Assembly (NCBI GenBank): GCA_040754475.1
Contig: JBFMCN010000031.1
Span: 1-18,781, forward strand
Source of the DNA: JAJPHY01 sp040754475
GTDB lineage: Bacteria; Actinomycetota; UBA4738; HRBIN12
Reading direction: 5' to 3'
DNA length: 18,781 nucleotides
The translations under genes were made by a program, and so were the position numbers. This document shows positions 1 to 7,114 of this stretch, piece after piece. Numbering within the stretch: the stretch's first letter is position 1; each line of letters starts with the position of its first letter. The notes below the pieces were generated by a model. The model ran no database searches. It was not told where the DNA came from and saw only the letters and a list, made by a program, of their open reading frames with translations.

Positions 1-1
1 C

Positions 2-346
2 CTCAGTATCGCTTTCATGGGGGCGGTGATGTACTTCTTCATAATCCGCCCCCAGCGCAACAGGGTCCGGCAGCAGCAGGCCTTGCAGTCGGGCATCGAG
101 GTTGGGGATGAGGTCATGACCTCATCCGGCATCTTCGCCACGGTGGTGGAGATCGACGACGACAACGAGACGGTCGTCTTGGAGATCGCCCCCGGCACGG
201 AGGTTCGCATGCTGCGGCGAGCCATCACGCAGCGGCTGTTCGAGGAGCCCGACGCTGACGAGGACTACTCGGATGAGGAACTCGACCAGGACGAGGACTA
301 CTCGGAGGAAGAGTCCGGCGAAGAGGAGGCCGACAACCAGCCGTGA
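2..346 (+). CDS. yajC: Preprotein translocase subunit YajC (5' end cut off by window edge)
   Basis: YajC is a small single-span membrane protein that binds SecD-SecF and assists the SecYEG translocon. The visible part begins inside the transmembrane helix (FMGAVMYFFIIRPQR). The reading frame is open back to base 2, so the true start lies upstream and the ATG at 17 is internal. The hydrophobic helix followed directly by IIRPQR, then the IEVGDEVMTSSGIFATVVEI core, is the family hallmark. After the core comes an extra C-terminal tail of 34 residues from EEPDADEDYS to the end. Twenty of these are Asp or Glu and none is Lys or Arg; the family is often shorter here. The tail contains a small internal duplication. 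The stop (344-346) overlaps the GTG start of the next gene by 4 bases, implying coupled translation with the HD gene and secD. Identification is firm; only the N-terminus is missing. Confidence 0.93.
   Translation, partial: LSIAFMGAVMYFFIIRPQRNRVRQQQALQSGIEVGDEVMTSSGIFATVVEIDDDNETVVLEIAPGTEVRMLRRAITQRLFEEPDADEDYSDEELDQDEDYSEEESGEEEADNQP
257..306 (+). repeat. Direct 17-base duplication in the yajC acidic tail
   Basis: The 17 bases at 257-273 (gacgaggactactcgga) recur exactly at 290-306, offset by 33 bases (11 codons) and in the same frame. Each copy encodes DEDYS followed by acidic residues. This suggests that the acidic tail grew by slippage or short in-frame duplication. Confidence 0.75.
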
Positions 347-1092
347 AGGCTCATGGGGAACAGTCCCCGAAGGCGCCGCCTCGGATCGATGCGCCGTCCG
401 AGGGCAGTGGTGAGCCGGCTGTGGAGGCGGTCCAGGGCCTCACGATCGAGAGGGTTCAGGGCAACCCGGAGCTGTCGGCCTTCATCACGGCGGCCGACAG
501 GGTCATGGAGGGCCTCGGGTACACCGAGCACGGTTTCCGGCACGCGAACCTGACCGCACGCATCGCCTACAACGTCCTGAAGAGGTCCGGCTTCGACGAG
601 AACACGGCGAACCTTGGCTGCGTCGCGGGGTACCTGCATGACGTGGGGAACATGCTCACGCGGGAAGCTCACGGGCAGACCGGCGGCGTGCTCGTCTACC
701 ACGCCCTCAGAGACCAGGTGTCCAGTTCGGACCTCGCGACGGTCGTCGCGGCGATCGCGAACCACGAGGAGGAGAACGGCTACGCCGTGTCGCCGGTGTG
801 CGCCGCCGTCATCCTGGCCGACAAGTCCGACGTGCACCGCAGCCGCGTCCGCAAGTCCGGCCAGATCCAGTTCGACATCCACGACCGGGTGAACTTCGCT
901 GCCGAGCAGTCGTTCCTCCGCGTGGACTCGGCCGCCAAGACCGTCACCCTCGAGCTCACTATCGACACCGAGATCAGCCAGGTGATGGAGTACTTCGAGA
1001 TCTTCCTCGGCCGCATGCAGATGTGCCGCAGGGCGGCGGAGGTCCTGGACTGCAGGTTCAAGCTCACGATCAACGGCGCAGAGCTGGCATGA
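343..1092 (+). CDS. HD-domain metal-dependent phosphohydrolase embedded in the sec operon
   Basis: This 249-residue soluble protein has an HD-fold metal site. The likely ligands are visible in order: His67 in EHGFRHANL, His99-Asp100 in AGYLHDVGN, His110, His141 in IANHEEE, and Asp160 in ILADKSDVHRSRVR. That spacing is typical of HD hydrolases acting on phosphoester substrates such as nucleotides. The substrate here is unknown. There is no GYP motif, no nucleotidyltransferase domain and no membrane segment. The first 40 or so residues are rich in Pro, Gly and Ala and are probably disordered. The C-terminal third (from FDIHDRVN to FKLTINGAE) is a conserved-looking beta-rich extension that I cannot assign. 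The GTG start overlaps the yajC stop, with GAGGAGG at 323-329 as a rather distant ribosome site, and the stop overlaps the secD ATG. I recall similar proteins from Firmicutes, but the role next to SecD is unestablished. Confidence 0.85.
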   Translation: MKAHGEQSPKAPPRIDAPSEGSGEPAVEAVQGLTIERVQGNPELSAFITAADRVMEGLGYTEHGFRHANLTARIAYNVLKRSGFDENTANLGCVAGYLHDVGNMLTREAHGQTGGVLVYHALRDQVSSSDLATVVAAIANHEEENGYAVSPVCAAVILADKSDVHRSRVRKSGQIQFDIHDRVNFAAEQSFLRVDSAAKTVTLELTIDTEISQVMEYFEIFLGRMQMCRRAAEVLDCRFKLTINGAELA

Positions 1093-3134
1093 GATCCACG
1101 CGCAACCTCTGGCTCTCGGTGGGCTTCGTGGCGATCCTCGTGATCGGGTCGATCGCGGCGTTCGCTGCGGGAACGAAGCCGGTCCTCGGCCTGGACCTCG
1201 AGGGAGGCGTCTCGGTGATCCTTCAGGCGCCGGCGGGGACGCCAAAGGACGTCATGGACCGGGCGCTCGAGAACATCCGGAACCGCGTCGACGCGTTCGG
1301 CGTCAGCGAGCCGTTGCTGTTCGTCTCGGGGAACACGATCGAGGTGCAGCTCCCAGGGCTCGCCCGCGGCACGATCGAGCTCCGGGCCAAGGATCAGTAC
1401 TGCCTCCTCGGCGCCGCGGGGGCGAGCTACGGATGCTACCCGACTCGATCCGCAGCTCAGGAGTCGCTCGACGCCGTGGACGTGGCCCCTGCCGTTCAGG
1501 AGGTGTGCCTCACGGGGCTCGGCCCGGATGCGAACGTCTGCTACGGCACGGAGAAGCAGGCGAAGGCCGCGATAGGGGCCATCAAGGTCGTTCCGGCGTC
1601 GAAGGCCTCACCCGCTCCCTCGCCATCGCCGTCCCCCGGCTCGGGGCAGTACTGCCTGAACGGGACCGGACTGGCCTCACCTCCATGCGACTACGACACG
1701 AAGGAGGAGGCAACCGCCGCGCTGGCGGCCATCGGCATGCAGCCGACGATCCAATACTGCCTCCAGGGCGCAGGTGGCCGGACCCTCCAGGACGCCGCAG
1801 GAGAAGCGGCATGCGTCGACACGTTCCCGGCCGCCCAGGAGATGCTGGGCGGGATCCGGAACACTTCCAAGACGGGGCAGTACTGCGTGTTCAGCTCTGC
1901 GGGCAAGGGCCTCGGATGCTTCCTCACCCGTGAAGAGGCACAGGCGAGGCTCCAGCAGACCGGGCAGCAGCGGCTCATCCAGGTGATCGGGACGACGGCG
2001 CGGCTCGAGCAACGCCAGGTGCTCGAGATCCTCACACCGGGCACCACGGGCTACAAGGCAGCAGTCGCCCAGTGCACGACGGAGGACGAGCGGCAGACGG
2101 CCGCATGCTCGTTCGGAGCGCTCAAGGACGAGATCGTCGTCTTCATTGCGTCTGACGGGAAGACCAAGTACAGGCTCGGCCCGGTCCGTGTGACCGGCGA
2201 CATGATCAACAAGGCCGCGGCCGTCTATGACACCGGCAGCCAGACGAGCGTCGGCACCGGCTGGCAGATCGATTTCACGCTGACGTCGGCCGGCTCGGAG
2301 GCCTTTGGCGCCGTGACCTCGGAGCTCTCAACCCAGACGGAACCGCTGAACCAGCTCGCCATCGTCGTGGACGCGAAGGTGATCTCGGCTCCGGTGGTCC
2401 AGGAGGAGATCACCGGCCAAGGCGTGATCACCGGCAGCTTCACTCAAGCACGCGCGAAGGACCTCGCGACTCAGCTGAACGCGGGCGCGCTGCCCGTCAA
2501 CCTCAAGACCCAGCAGGTGCTCACCGTGAGTCCGACGCTCGGCAGCGCGTCCCTCCGGGAAGGCTTGATCGCGGGCATCGTCGGGCTAGTGATCCTCGCG
2601 CTCTACCTGCTCTTCTACTACCGGCTGCTCGGCGTCGTCGCATTCATGGGGATGAGCGTCTGGGCCCTTCTTGCATTGGCATTGGTCTCGCTCGCGGGTC
2701 GCGCCTTCGGTTACGCGCTGACGCTTGCGGGCGTCGCCGGATTGGTGATCTCACTCGGCGTTGCCGCGGACTCCTACATAGTCTTCTTCGAGCGGCTGAA
2801 GGACGAGGTCCGCCACGGCAAGACGCCGCGCTCGGCCGTCCAGCCGGCCTTCAAGCGCGCGTACAAGACGATAGTCGCGGCCGACATCGTCACGGCCCTC
2901 GCCGCGATCATCCTGTACGTGACCGCCGTCAGCTCCGTCCGCGGGTTCGCCCTGACACTCGGCGTGGCGACCGCCCTGGACCTGTTCGTCGTCTACTTCT
3001 TCAAGCGGCCGATCGTCTTCCTGATCGCGCGGAGCGACCGGCTGGTCAACCTCCACGGGTTCGGCCTGACGAGCGGGGTCGCGGGAGAGCCGTTGCCCGG
3101 CGAGCCCGTGCCGGCCGCCGGAGGCTCGAAGTGA
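1089..3134 (+). CDS. secD: Protein translocase subunit SecD with a large repeat-bearing P1 insertion
   Basis: SecD works with SecF as a proton-driven pump that pulls exported proteins out of the SecYEG channel. This copy has 681 residues, long for the family. Residues 8-27 form TM1, followed by the conserved KPVLGLDLEGGVSVILQ. The P1 head starts normally (ENIRNRVDAFGVSEP, 61-75; IEVQLPG, 84-90) and resumes at IGTTARLEQRQV (300-311). In between sits an insertion of about 190 residues with five cysteine-pair repeats. The head ends with IVVDAKVISAPVV (425-437) and FTQARAKDLATQLNAGALP (451-469). Five further membrane helices follow (about 489-646), including LGVAADSYIVFFERLKDE; Asp561 matches the conserved proton-relay aspartate. 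I chose the ATG at 1089 because it overlaps the HD stop (ATGA) and begins immediately before TM1; an in-frame extension upstream would run through the HD gene. The secF GTG overlaps the stop. Identity is firm; the insertion's function is unknown. Confidence 0.96.
   Translation: MRSTRNLWLSVGFVAILVIGSIAAFAAGTKPVLGLDLEGGVSVILQAPAGTPKDVMDRALENIRNRVDAFGVSEPLLFVSGNTIEVQLPGLARGTIELRAKDQYCLLGAAGASYGCYPTRSAAQESLDAVDVAPAVQEVCLTGLGPDANVCYGTEKQAKAAIGAIKVVPASKASPAPSPSPSPGSGQYCLNGTGLASPPCDYDTKEEATAALAAIGMQPTIQYCLQGAGGRTLQDAAGEAACVDTFPAAQEMLGGIRNTSKTGQYCVFSSAGKGLGCFLTREEAQARLQQTGQQRLIQVIGTTARLEQRQVLEILTPGTTGYKAAVAQCTTEDERQTAACSFGALKDEIVVFIASDGKTKYRLGPVRVTGDMINKAAAVYDTGSQTSVGTGWQIDFTLTSAGSEAFGAVTSELSTQTEPLNQLAIVVDAKVISAPVVQEEITGQGVITGSFTQARAKDLATQLNAGALPVNLKTQQVLTVSPTLGSASLREGLIAGIVGLVILALYLLFYYRLLGVVAFMGMSVWALLALALVSLAGRAFGYALTLAGVAGLVISLGVAADSYIVFFERLKDEVRHGKTPRSAVQPAFKRAYKTIVAADIVTALAAIILYVTAVSSVRGFALTLGVATALDLFVVYFFKRPIVFLIARSDRLVNLHGFGLTSGVAGEPLPGEPVPAAGGSK
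1389..1964 (+). repeat. Five tandem ~35-residue cysteine-pair repeats in the SecD P1 head
   Basis: This segment encodes SecD residues about 101-292. The first cysteines of the five units are 105, 140, 189, 224 and 266. The steps are 35, 49 (35 plus a 14-residue Pro/Ser linker rich in SPSPS), 35 and 42. The second cysteines are 116, 151, 200, 242 and 277, giving C-x10-C in four units and a longer loop in unit 4. The approximate unit is QYCLxG, a Gly-rich turn, GC[YF]xT, then a helix with EAxxxL. At DNA level the 14 bases at 1642-1655 recur exactly at 1873-1886, which supports duplication. Being outside the membrane, the pairs are plausible disulfides. The strand-turn-helix order loosely recalls half of a SPOR domain, but this is only a resemblance. 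Confidence 0.85.
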
Positions 3135-4294
3135 ACTACCGCGAGGCCGTCGCCACTTTCCGGGGTCACCGCGTCCCTCACTTCCGGATCATCCAGAACC
3201 GAAGGTGGTGGTTCATGGTCTCCGGGGCGGTCATCGTCCTGTCCGTCCTGGGGCTCGGGGTGCGGGGTCTCAACATGTCGATCGACTTCGAGGGCGGGTC
3301 GCAGATCACGTTGGAGGATCGCAGGGGTGTCAGCGTCGATGAGGTCCGTTCGCTCCTGGCGGGGCCGCCGTACAACCTTGGTGAGTCCGAGGTCCAACTG
3401 GTCGGCGGGAACCAGATCTCGATCCGTACTAGGTCGCTGACGGAGCTGACGACGAGCGAGCGCACGCAGCTGATCCGGGCGCTTGCCAGGAGCGCGGGCG
3501 TGAGCGTCGACGATGTGAGCGTGAAGGTCGTCGGTCCCACCTGGGGCGGCGAGATCTCGCGCAAGGCGGTCCAGGGCCTGATCGTCGTCCTGGTTGCGAT
3601 CACCGCGTACATCACGTTCCGGTTCGAATGGAAGATGGCGATCGGGGCGATCATCGCGCTGGTCCACGACGTCGTGATCACGGCCGGCGTGTACGCGCTC
3701 GTGGGGCGGGAGGTCACGCCGGCCACCGTGATCGCGATCCTCACGATCCTCGGGTTCTCGCTCTACGACACCGTCGTCATCTACGACAAGATCAAGGAGA
3801 ACACCGAGTCCCCGGTGATGCTGGCCAAGGACACCTACGCGGGCGTTGTGAACACCTCGCTGAACCAGGTGCTCATGCGCTCGGTGAACACCTCGCTGGT
3901 CGTCGTCTTCCCGATCCTCTCGCTGCTGCTCTTCGGTGGGGACACGCTGAAGGATTTCGCCTTCGCCATGCTGATCGGCACGATCACGGGCGCGTACTCG
4001 TCGATCTTCGTGGCCTCGCCGATCCTCGCCGTCCTCAAGGAGCGGGAGCCGAAGTACGCGCAGATACACGCCAGAACGTCCGCTCGTGAGGCGACCCGGC
4101 CGCTCCGCGCCGTACCGGAACGCGAGGCGCTGGCAGTCGAACCGGAGGAGGCGGACCAGGAGGCCGTGCCGACACCCGTCGGCGCCGCTGCGGCAACGAG
4201 GGCCGCGGCTCGCTCCGGAGCCCCGCGGTCCGGTCAATCGCGGCCGCATGCGAAGGGTAAGAGGAAGGCCCCCGCGAAACGGAGGCGGAGGTAG
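3131..4294 (+). CDS. secF: Protein translocase subunit SecF with a long basic C-terminal tail
   Basis: SecF is the partner of SecD in proton-driven late translocation. It has 387 residues: TM1 at about 26-46, then LNMSIDFEGGSQI (the usual SecF signature), a short periplasmic domain to about residue 134, and VGPTWGGEISRKA (134-146) leading into five more helices (about 147-163, 170-190, 197-219, 255-269 and 277-301). LGFSLYDTVVIYDKIKEN carries Asp213, the conserved intramembrane acid. After the last helix comes a tail of about 84 residues rich in Ala, Glu, Pro and Arg, ending KGKRKAPAKRRRR. Nine of these last 13 residues are basic. The GTG start overlaps the secD stop by 4 bases and has GGAGG at 3120-3124. 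Apt follows after only 2 bases. Identity is firm. Confidence 0.96.
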   Translation: MNYREAVATFRGHRVPHFRIIQNRRWWFMVSGAVIVLSVLGLGVRGLNMSIDFEGGSQITLEDRRGVSVDEVRSLLAGPPYNLGESEVQLVGGNQISIRTRSLTELTTSERTQLIRALARSAGVSVDDVSVKVVGPTWGGEISRKAVQGLIVVLVAITAYITFRFEWKMAIGAIIALVHDVVITAGVYALVGREVTPATVIAILTILGFSLYDTVVIYDKIKENTESPVMLAKDTYAGVVNTSLNQVLMRSVNTSLVVVFPILSLLLFGGDTLKDFAFAMLIGTITGAYSSIFVASPILAVLKEREPKYAQIHARTSAREATRPLRAVPEREALAVEPEEADQEAVPTPVGAAAATRAAARSGAPRSGQSRPHAKGKRKAPAKRRRR

Positions 4295-4296
4295 GG

Positions 4297-4818
4297 ATGG
4301 ACATAGAAGAGATCAAGGCGCTCGTACGTGACGTCCCGGACTTCCCCCAGAAGGGCGTCGTCTTCAAAGACATCACACCGCTGCTGGCCGACGAGATCGC
4401 ATTCTCGACCGTGATCGACCTCATCGTCGTCCACTTCGGCCGGGGGAACGTCGACAAGGTCGTCGGGATCGAGGCGCGCGGATTCATACTCGCTTCGCCG
4501 GTCGCGTACCATTTCGGAGCCGGGTTCGTCCCGGTCCGCAAGGAGGGCAAGCTGCCTTGGGAAACCGAGGCCGCCGAGTGCCGGCTCGAGTACGGGACCG
4601 CCGTCCTTGAGATCCACAAGGACGCCGTGAAGCCCGGAGAGCGGGTTCTGATCGTGGACGATGTCCTCGCAACCGGAGGTACGGCGAAGGCTGCGGCCGA
4701 ACTCGTGGAGCGGATCGGCGGCAAGGTCGTCGGGATCGCCTGCCTCGCCGAGCTCGACTTCCTGAAGGGGCGGAGCAAGCTCGACGGCTACGACCTCTTC
4801 ACGCTCCTCAACTACTGA
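4297..4818 (+). CDS. apt: Adenine phosphoribosyltransferase
   Basis: This cytoplasmic purine-salvage enzyme converts adenine and PRPP to AMP and pyrophosphate. At 173 residues it has the normal family length. The family features are FPQKGVVFKDITPLLAD near the N-terminus, GIEARGFI, the RKEGKLPWET loop and the PRPP-binding signature VLIVDDVLATGGTA, in which the DD and TGGT residues bind the ribose phosphate. The ATG at 4297 is preceded by GGAGG (4287-4291), which lies in the end of secF; the spacing to the secF stop is 2 bases. An apt gene between secF and rel is a familiar actinobacterial arrangement and links salvage of AMP with (p)ppGpp metabolism. Nothing in it is unusual. Confidence 0.96.
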   Translation: MDIEEIKALVRDVPDFPQKGVVFKDITPLLADEIAFSTVIDLIVVHFGRGNVDKVVGIEARGFILASPVAYHFGAGFVPVRKEGKLPWETEAAECRLEYGTAVLEIHKDAVKPGERVLIVDDVLATGGTAKAAAELVERIGGKVVGIACLAELDFLKGRSKLDGYDLFTLLNY

Positions 4819-4834
4819 GTGGGGGCGTCCCGGC

Positions 4835-4855
4835 TACACTGGCCCTCCGAGGAGG
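4835..4855 (+). promoter_or_regulatory. Probable -10 box and ribosome binding site of rel
   Basis: The 43-base gap between apt and rel contains TACACT at 4835-4840, which fits the actinobacterial TANNNT -10 pattern. A strong GAGGAGG ribosome site at 4849-4855 lies 6 bases before the GTG. No convincing -35 hexamer is present. This would give rel its own promoter in addition to any read-through from the sec operon. Confidence 0.45.
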
Positions 4856-4861
4856 CGTGCC

Positions 4862-7111
4862 GTGGACGCCCGTGAGCAGGTCAAGACCGAGAAACGCGGC
4901 GGGCTCCTCTCCCGCTTGCGCTCGGGCGAGCCCGAACCGCCCCGGGACGCTTTCGACGCGTTGCTGCGAGCGATCAAGAGCTACAACGACAGGGCGGACC
5001 TGAAAGAGATCGAGCGCGCCTATCGGTTCGCCGCGGCCGCTCACGAGGCCCAGAAGCGGCTGTCGGGCGACGACTTCATCTCGCACCCGCTGGCGGTGGC
5101 GCAGATCCTGGCCGATCTTGGGCTCGACACGACCACCCTCGTCGTCGCGCTGCTGCACGACACGGTCGAGGACACCGAGGTCACGTTGGAACAGATCGAC
5201 GAGGGGTTTGGGCCTGAGGTTGCCCGGCTGGTGGACGGGCTCACGAAGCTCGAGCACATCAGGTTCAGGAGTCGGGAGCAGGAGCAGGCTGAGAACGTCC
5301 GCAAGATGATCGTGGCGATGGCCGGCGACATCCGCGTTCTCCTGGTCAAGCTCGCCGACCGCCTCCACAACGTGCGGACGCTCGCGCCGCTCCCGGCGGA
5401 CCGGCAACGCCGCGTCGCTACGGAGACGCTCGAGATCTACGCGCCGCTCGCACACCGCCTCGGGCTCCAGCAGATGAAGTGGGAGATGGAGGATCTGTCG
5501 TTCAAGACGTTGAACCCGGGGCCGTACCGCGAGATAGCGAACCTGGTCGAGAAGCGGCGCGGCGAGCGGCAGCAGTACATAGAGGGCGTGCTGGAGGCCG
5601 CGCGGGCAAGGATCAAGGATGCCGGTGTCCGCGCTGAGGTCGAGGGGCGCCCGAAGCACCTCTACTCGATCTACGAGAAGATGATCCTCGGGGGCAAGGA
5701 GTTCAACGAGATCTACGATCTTGCCGGCGTCCGTGTCCTCGTCGGCTCCGTCCGGGACTGCTACGCGGCTCTCGGCGCGATCCACTCCCTGTGGAAGCCG
5801 GTTCCCGGACGCTTCAAGGACTACGTCGCGATGCCCAAGTCGAACATGTACCAGTCCCTTCACACCACGGTCGTGGGACCGCAGGGCCGGCCGATCGAGG
5901 TGCAGATCCGCACGAGGGAGATGCACCGCACCGCTGAGTTCGGCATCGCGGCGCACTGGCGATACAAGGAAGGGCGCGAGGGGAAGAAGGCGAAGGAGGC
6001 GGCCGACCTCGCGTGGCTCGGTCAGATGCTCGAGTGGCTGAAGGACATGGCCGATCCGCGCGAGTTCATGGAGGGGCTGAAGATCGACCTCTACGGGGGG
6101 CAGGTGTTCGTGTTCACCCCCAAGGGCGACGTGGTCAACCTCCCCGCGGGCGCGACGCCGGTCGACTTCGCGTACGCGATCCACACCGAGGTCGGGCACC
6201 GGACCATCGGTGCGAAGGTGTCGGGCAAGCTGGTTCCACTCGACTACGAGCTGCGGACCGGCGACACGGTCGAGATCCTCACGTCGAAGGCGCAGGGCGA
6301 GGGACCCTCGCAGGACTGGCTGAAGTTCGTGGTCACTCCGCGTGCACGGAACAAGGTTCGCCAGTGGTTCTCGCGCGAGCGCCGGGAGGACGCGCTCGAG
6401 GAGGGGCGTGACGCGCTCCACCGGATCATGCGGAAGCAGAACGTGCCGTTCAAGCGCCTGGCCACGGAGGCATCTCTCGTCCAGCTCGCCGAGGAGATGA
6501 AGTTCCCGGACCTCGAGTCCCTCTACGTCGCCGTGGGGGAGGGGCACGTCTCGCCGCAGTCCATCGTGGCGCGGCTCACGCGCATCGTGTCGGGGACCAC
6601 TGAGGCCGACGTCACCGAGGTCCCTCTGGCGCGGCCGGTGGAGCTCGGCCAGCCCGACATCACTTCGGGCGTTGTCGTGCCAGGCTCGGTCGATGTATGG
6701 GTCCGCCTGGCTCGTTGCTGCACGCCGGTTCCCGGGGACGAGATCATGGGGTTCGTCACACGCGGACGGGGCGTCTCGGTCCACCGGCCGGACTGCCCGA
6801 ACGCGAAGGCCCTTGCGAGGCAGGCCGAGCGGCTCATCGAGGTGTCGTGGCGAGCCGGCAAGCCGACCTCCTTCGTCGTGGCGATCAAGGTCGAGGCGCT
6901 CGATCGTACGCGCCTGCTCTCGGACGTGGCGACGGTCCTGTCCGACCACCACGTCAACATCATCTCGGCCACCTCGGTCCTGGGGCGCGACCGGATCACG
7001 ACGCTCCGGTTCACGTTCGAGCTTGCGGACATCGCACACCTGGCGCAGGTGCTGACCGCCGTCAAGAAGGTCGAGAACGTCTACGACGCGTATCGCGTCG
7101 TGCCCCGTTAG
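4862..7111 (+). CDS. rel: Bifunctional (p)ppGpp synthetase/hydrolase (long RSH protein)
   Basis: This enzyme makes (p)ppGpp from ATP and GDP or GTP when uncharged tRNA signals starvation, and hydrolyses it otherwise. It has 749 residues and the full RSH domain order: HD hydrolase (about 50-200, with LLHDTVEDT at His99-Asp100 and LADRLHNVRTL), synthetase (about 260-370, with IYDLAGVRVLV and PKSNMYQSLHTT), TGS (about 408-470, DLYGGQVFVFTPKGDVVNL), a Cys-containing linker motif RLARCCTPVPGDEIMGF (Cys619-Cys620), and a C-terminal ACT domain. The charge motif RFKD (317-320) is RxKD, which marks bifunctional Rel enzymes rather than monofunctional RelA (ExDD). The intact HD site agrees with hydrolase activity. 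The GTG at 4862 is fixed by the GAGGAGG 6 bases upstream. The gene dtd follows after 3 bases. The symbol relA is often used for this gene in actinobacteria. Confidence 0.95.
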   Translation: MDAREQVKTEKRGGLLSRLRSGEPEPPRDAFDALLRAIKSYNDRADLKEIERAYRFAAAAHEAQKRLSGDDFISHPLAVAQILADLGLDTTTLVVALLHDTVEDTEVTLEQIDEGFGPEVARLVDGLTKLEHIRFRSREQEQAENVRKMIVAMAGDIRVLLVKLADRLHNVRTLAPLPADRQRRVATETLEIYAPLAHRLGLQQMKWEMEDLSFKTLNPGPYREIANLVEKRRGERQQYIEGVLEAARARIKDAGVRAEVEGRPKHLYSIYEKMILGGKEFNEIYDLAGVRVLVGSVRDCYAALGAIHSLWKPVPGRFKDYVAMPKSNMYQSLHTTVVGPQGRPIEVQIRTREMHRTAEFGIAAHWRYKEGREGKKAKEAADLAWLGQMLEWLKDMADPREFMEGLKIDLYGGQVFVFTPKGDVVNLPAGATPVDFAYAIHTEVGHRTIGAKVSGKLVPLDYELRTGDTVEILTSKAQGEGPSQDWLKFVVTPRARNKVRQWFSRERREDALEEGRDALHRIMRKQNVPFKRLATEASLVQLAEEMKFPDLESLYVAVGEGHVSPQSIVARLTRIVSGTTEADVTEVPLARPVELGQPDITSGVVVPGSVDVWVRLARCCTPVPGDEIMGFVTRGRGVSVHRPDCPNAKALARQAERLIEVSWRAGKPTSFVVAIKVEALDRTRLLSDVATVLSDHHVNIISATSVLGRDRITTLRFTFELADIAHLAQVLTAVKKVENVYDAYRVVPR

Positions 7112-7114
7112 GCC

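Noticed and set aside
798..1088. In-frame N-terminal extension of secD across the HD gene
   Set aside because: The frame is open but the translation (Arg/Pro/His-rich) is a shadow of the HD gene; the ATG at 1089 starts just before the TM1 helix.
4297..7111. Idea that the two HD-domain proteins (343-1092 and Rel) form a duplicated pair
   Set aside because: Apart from the metal motif the two HD domains share no visible sequence similarity.
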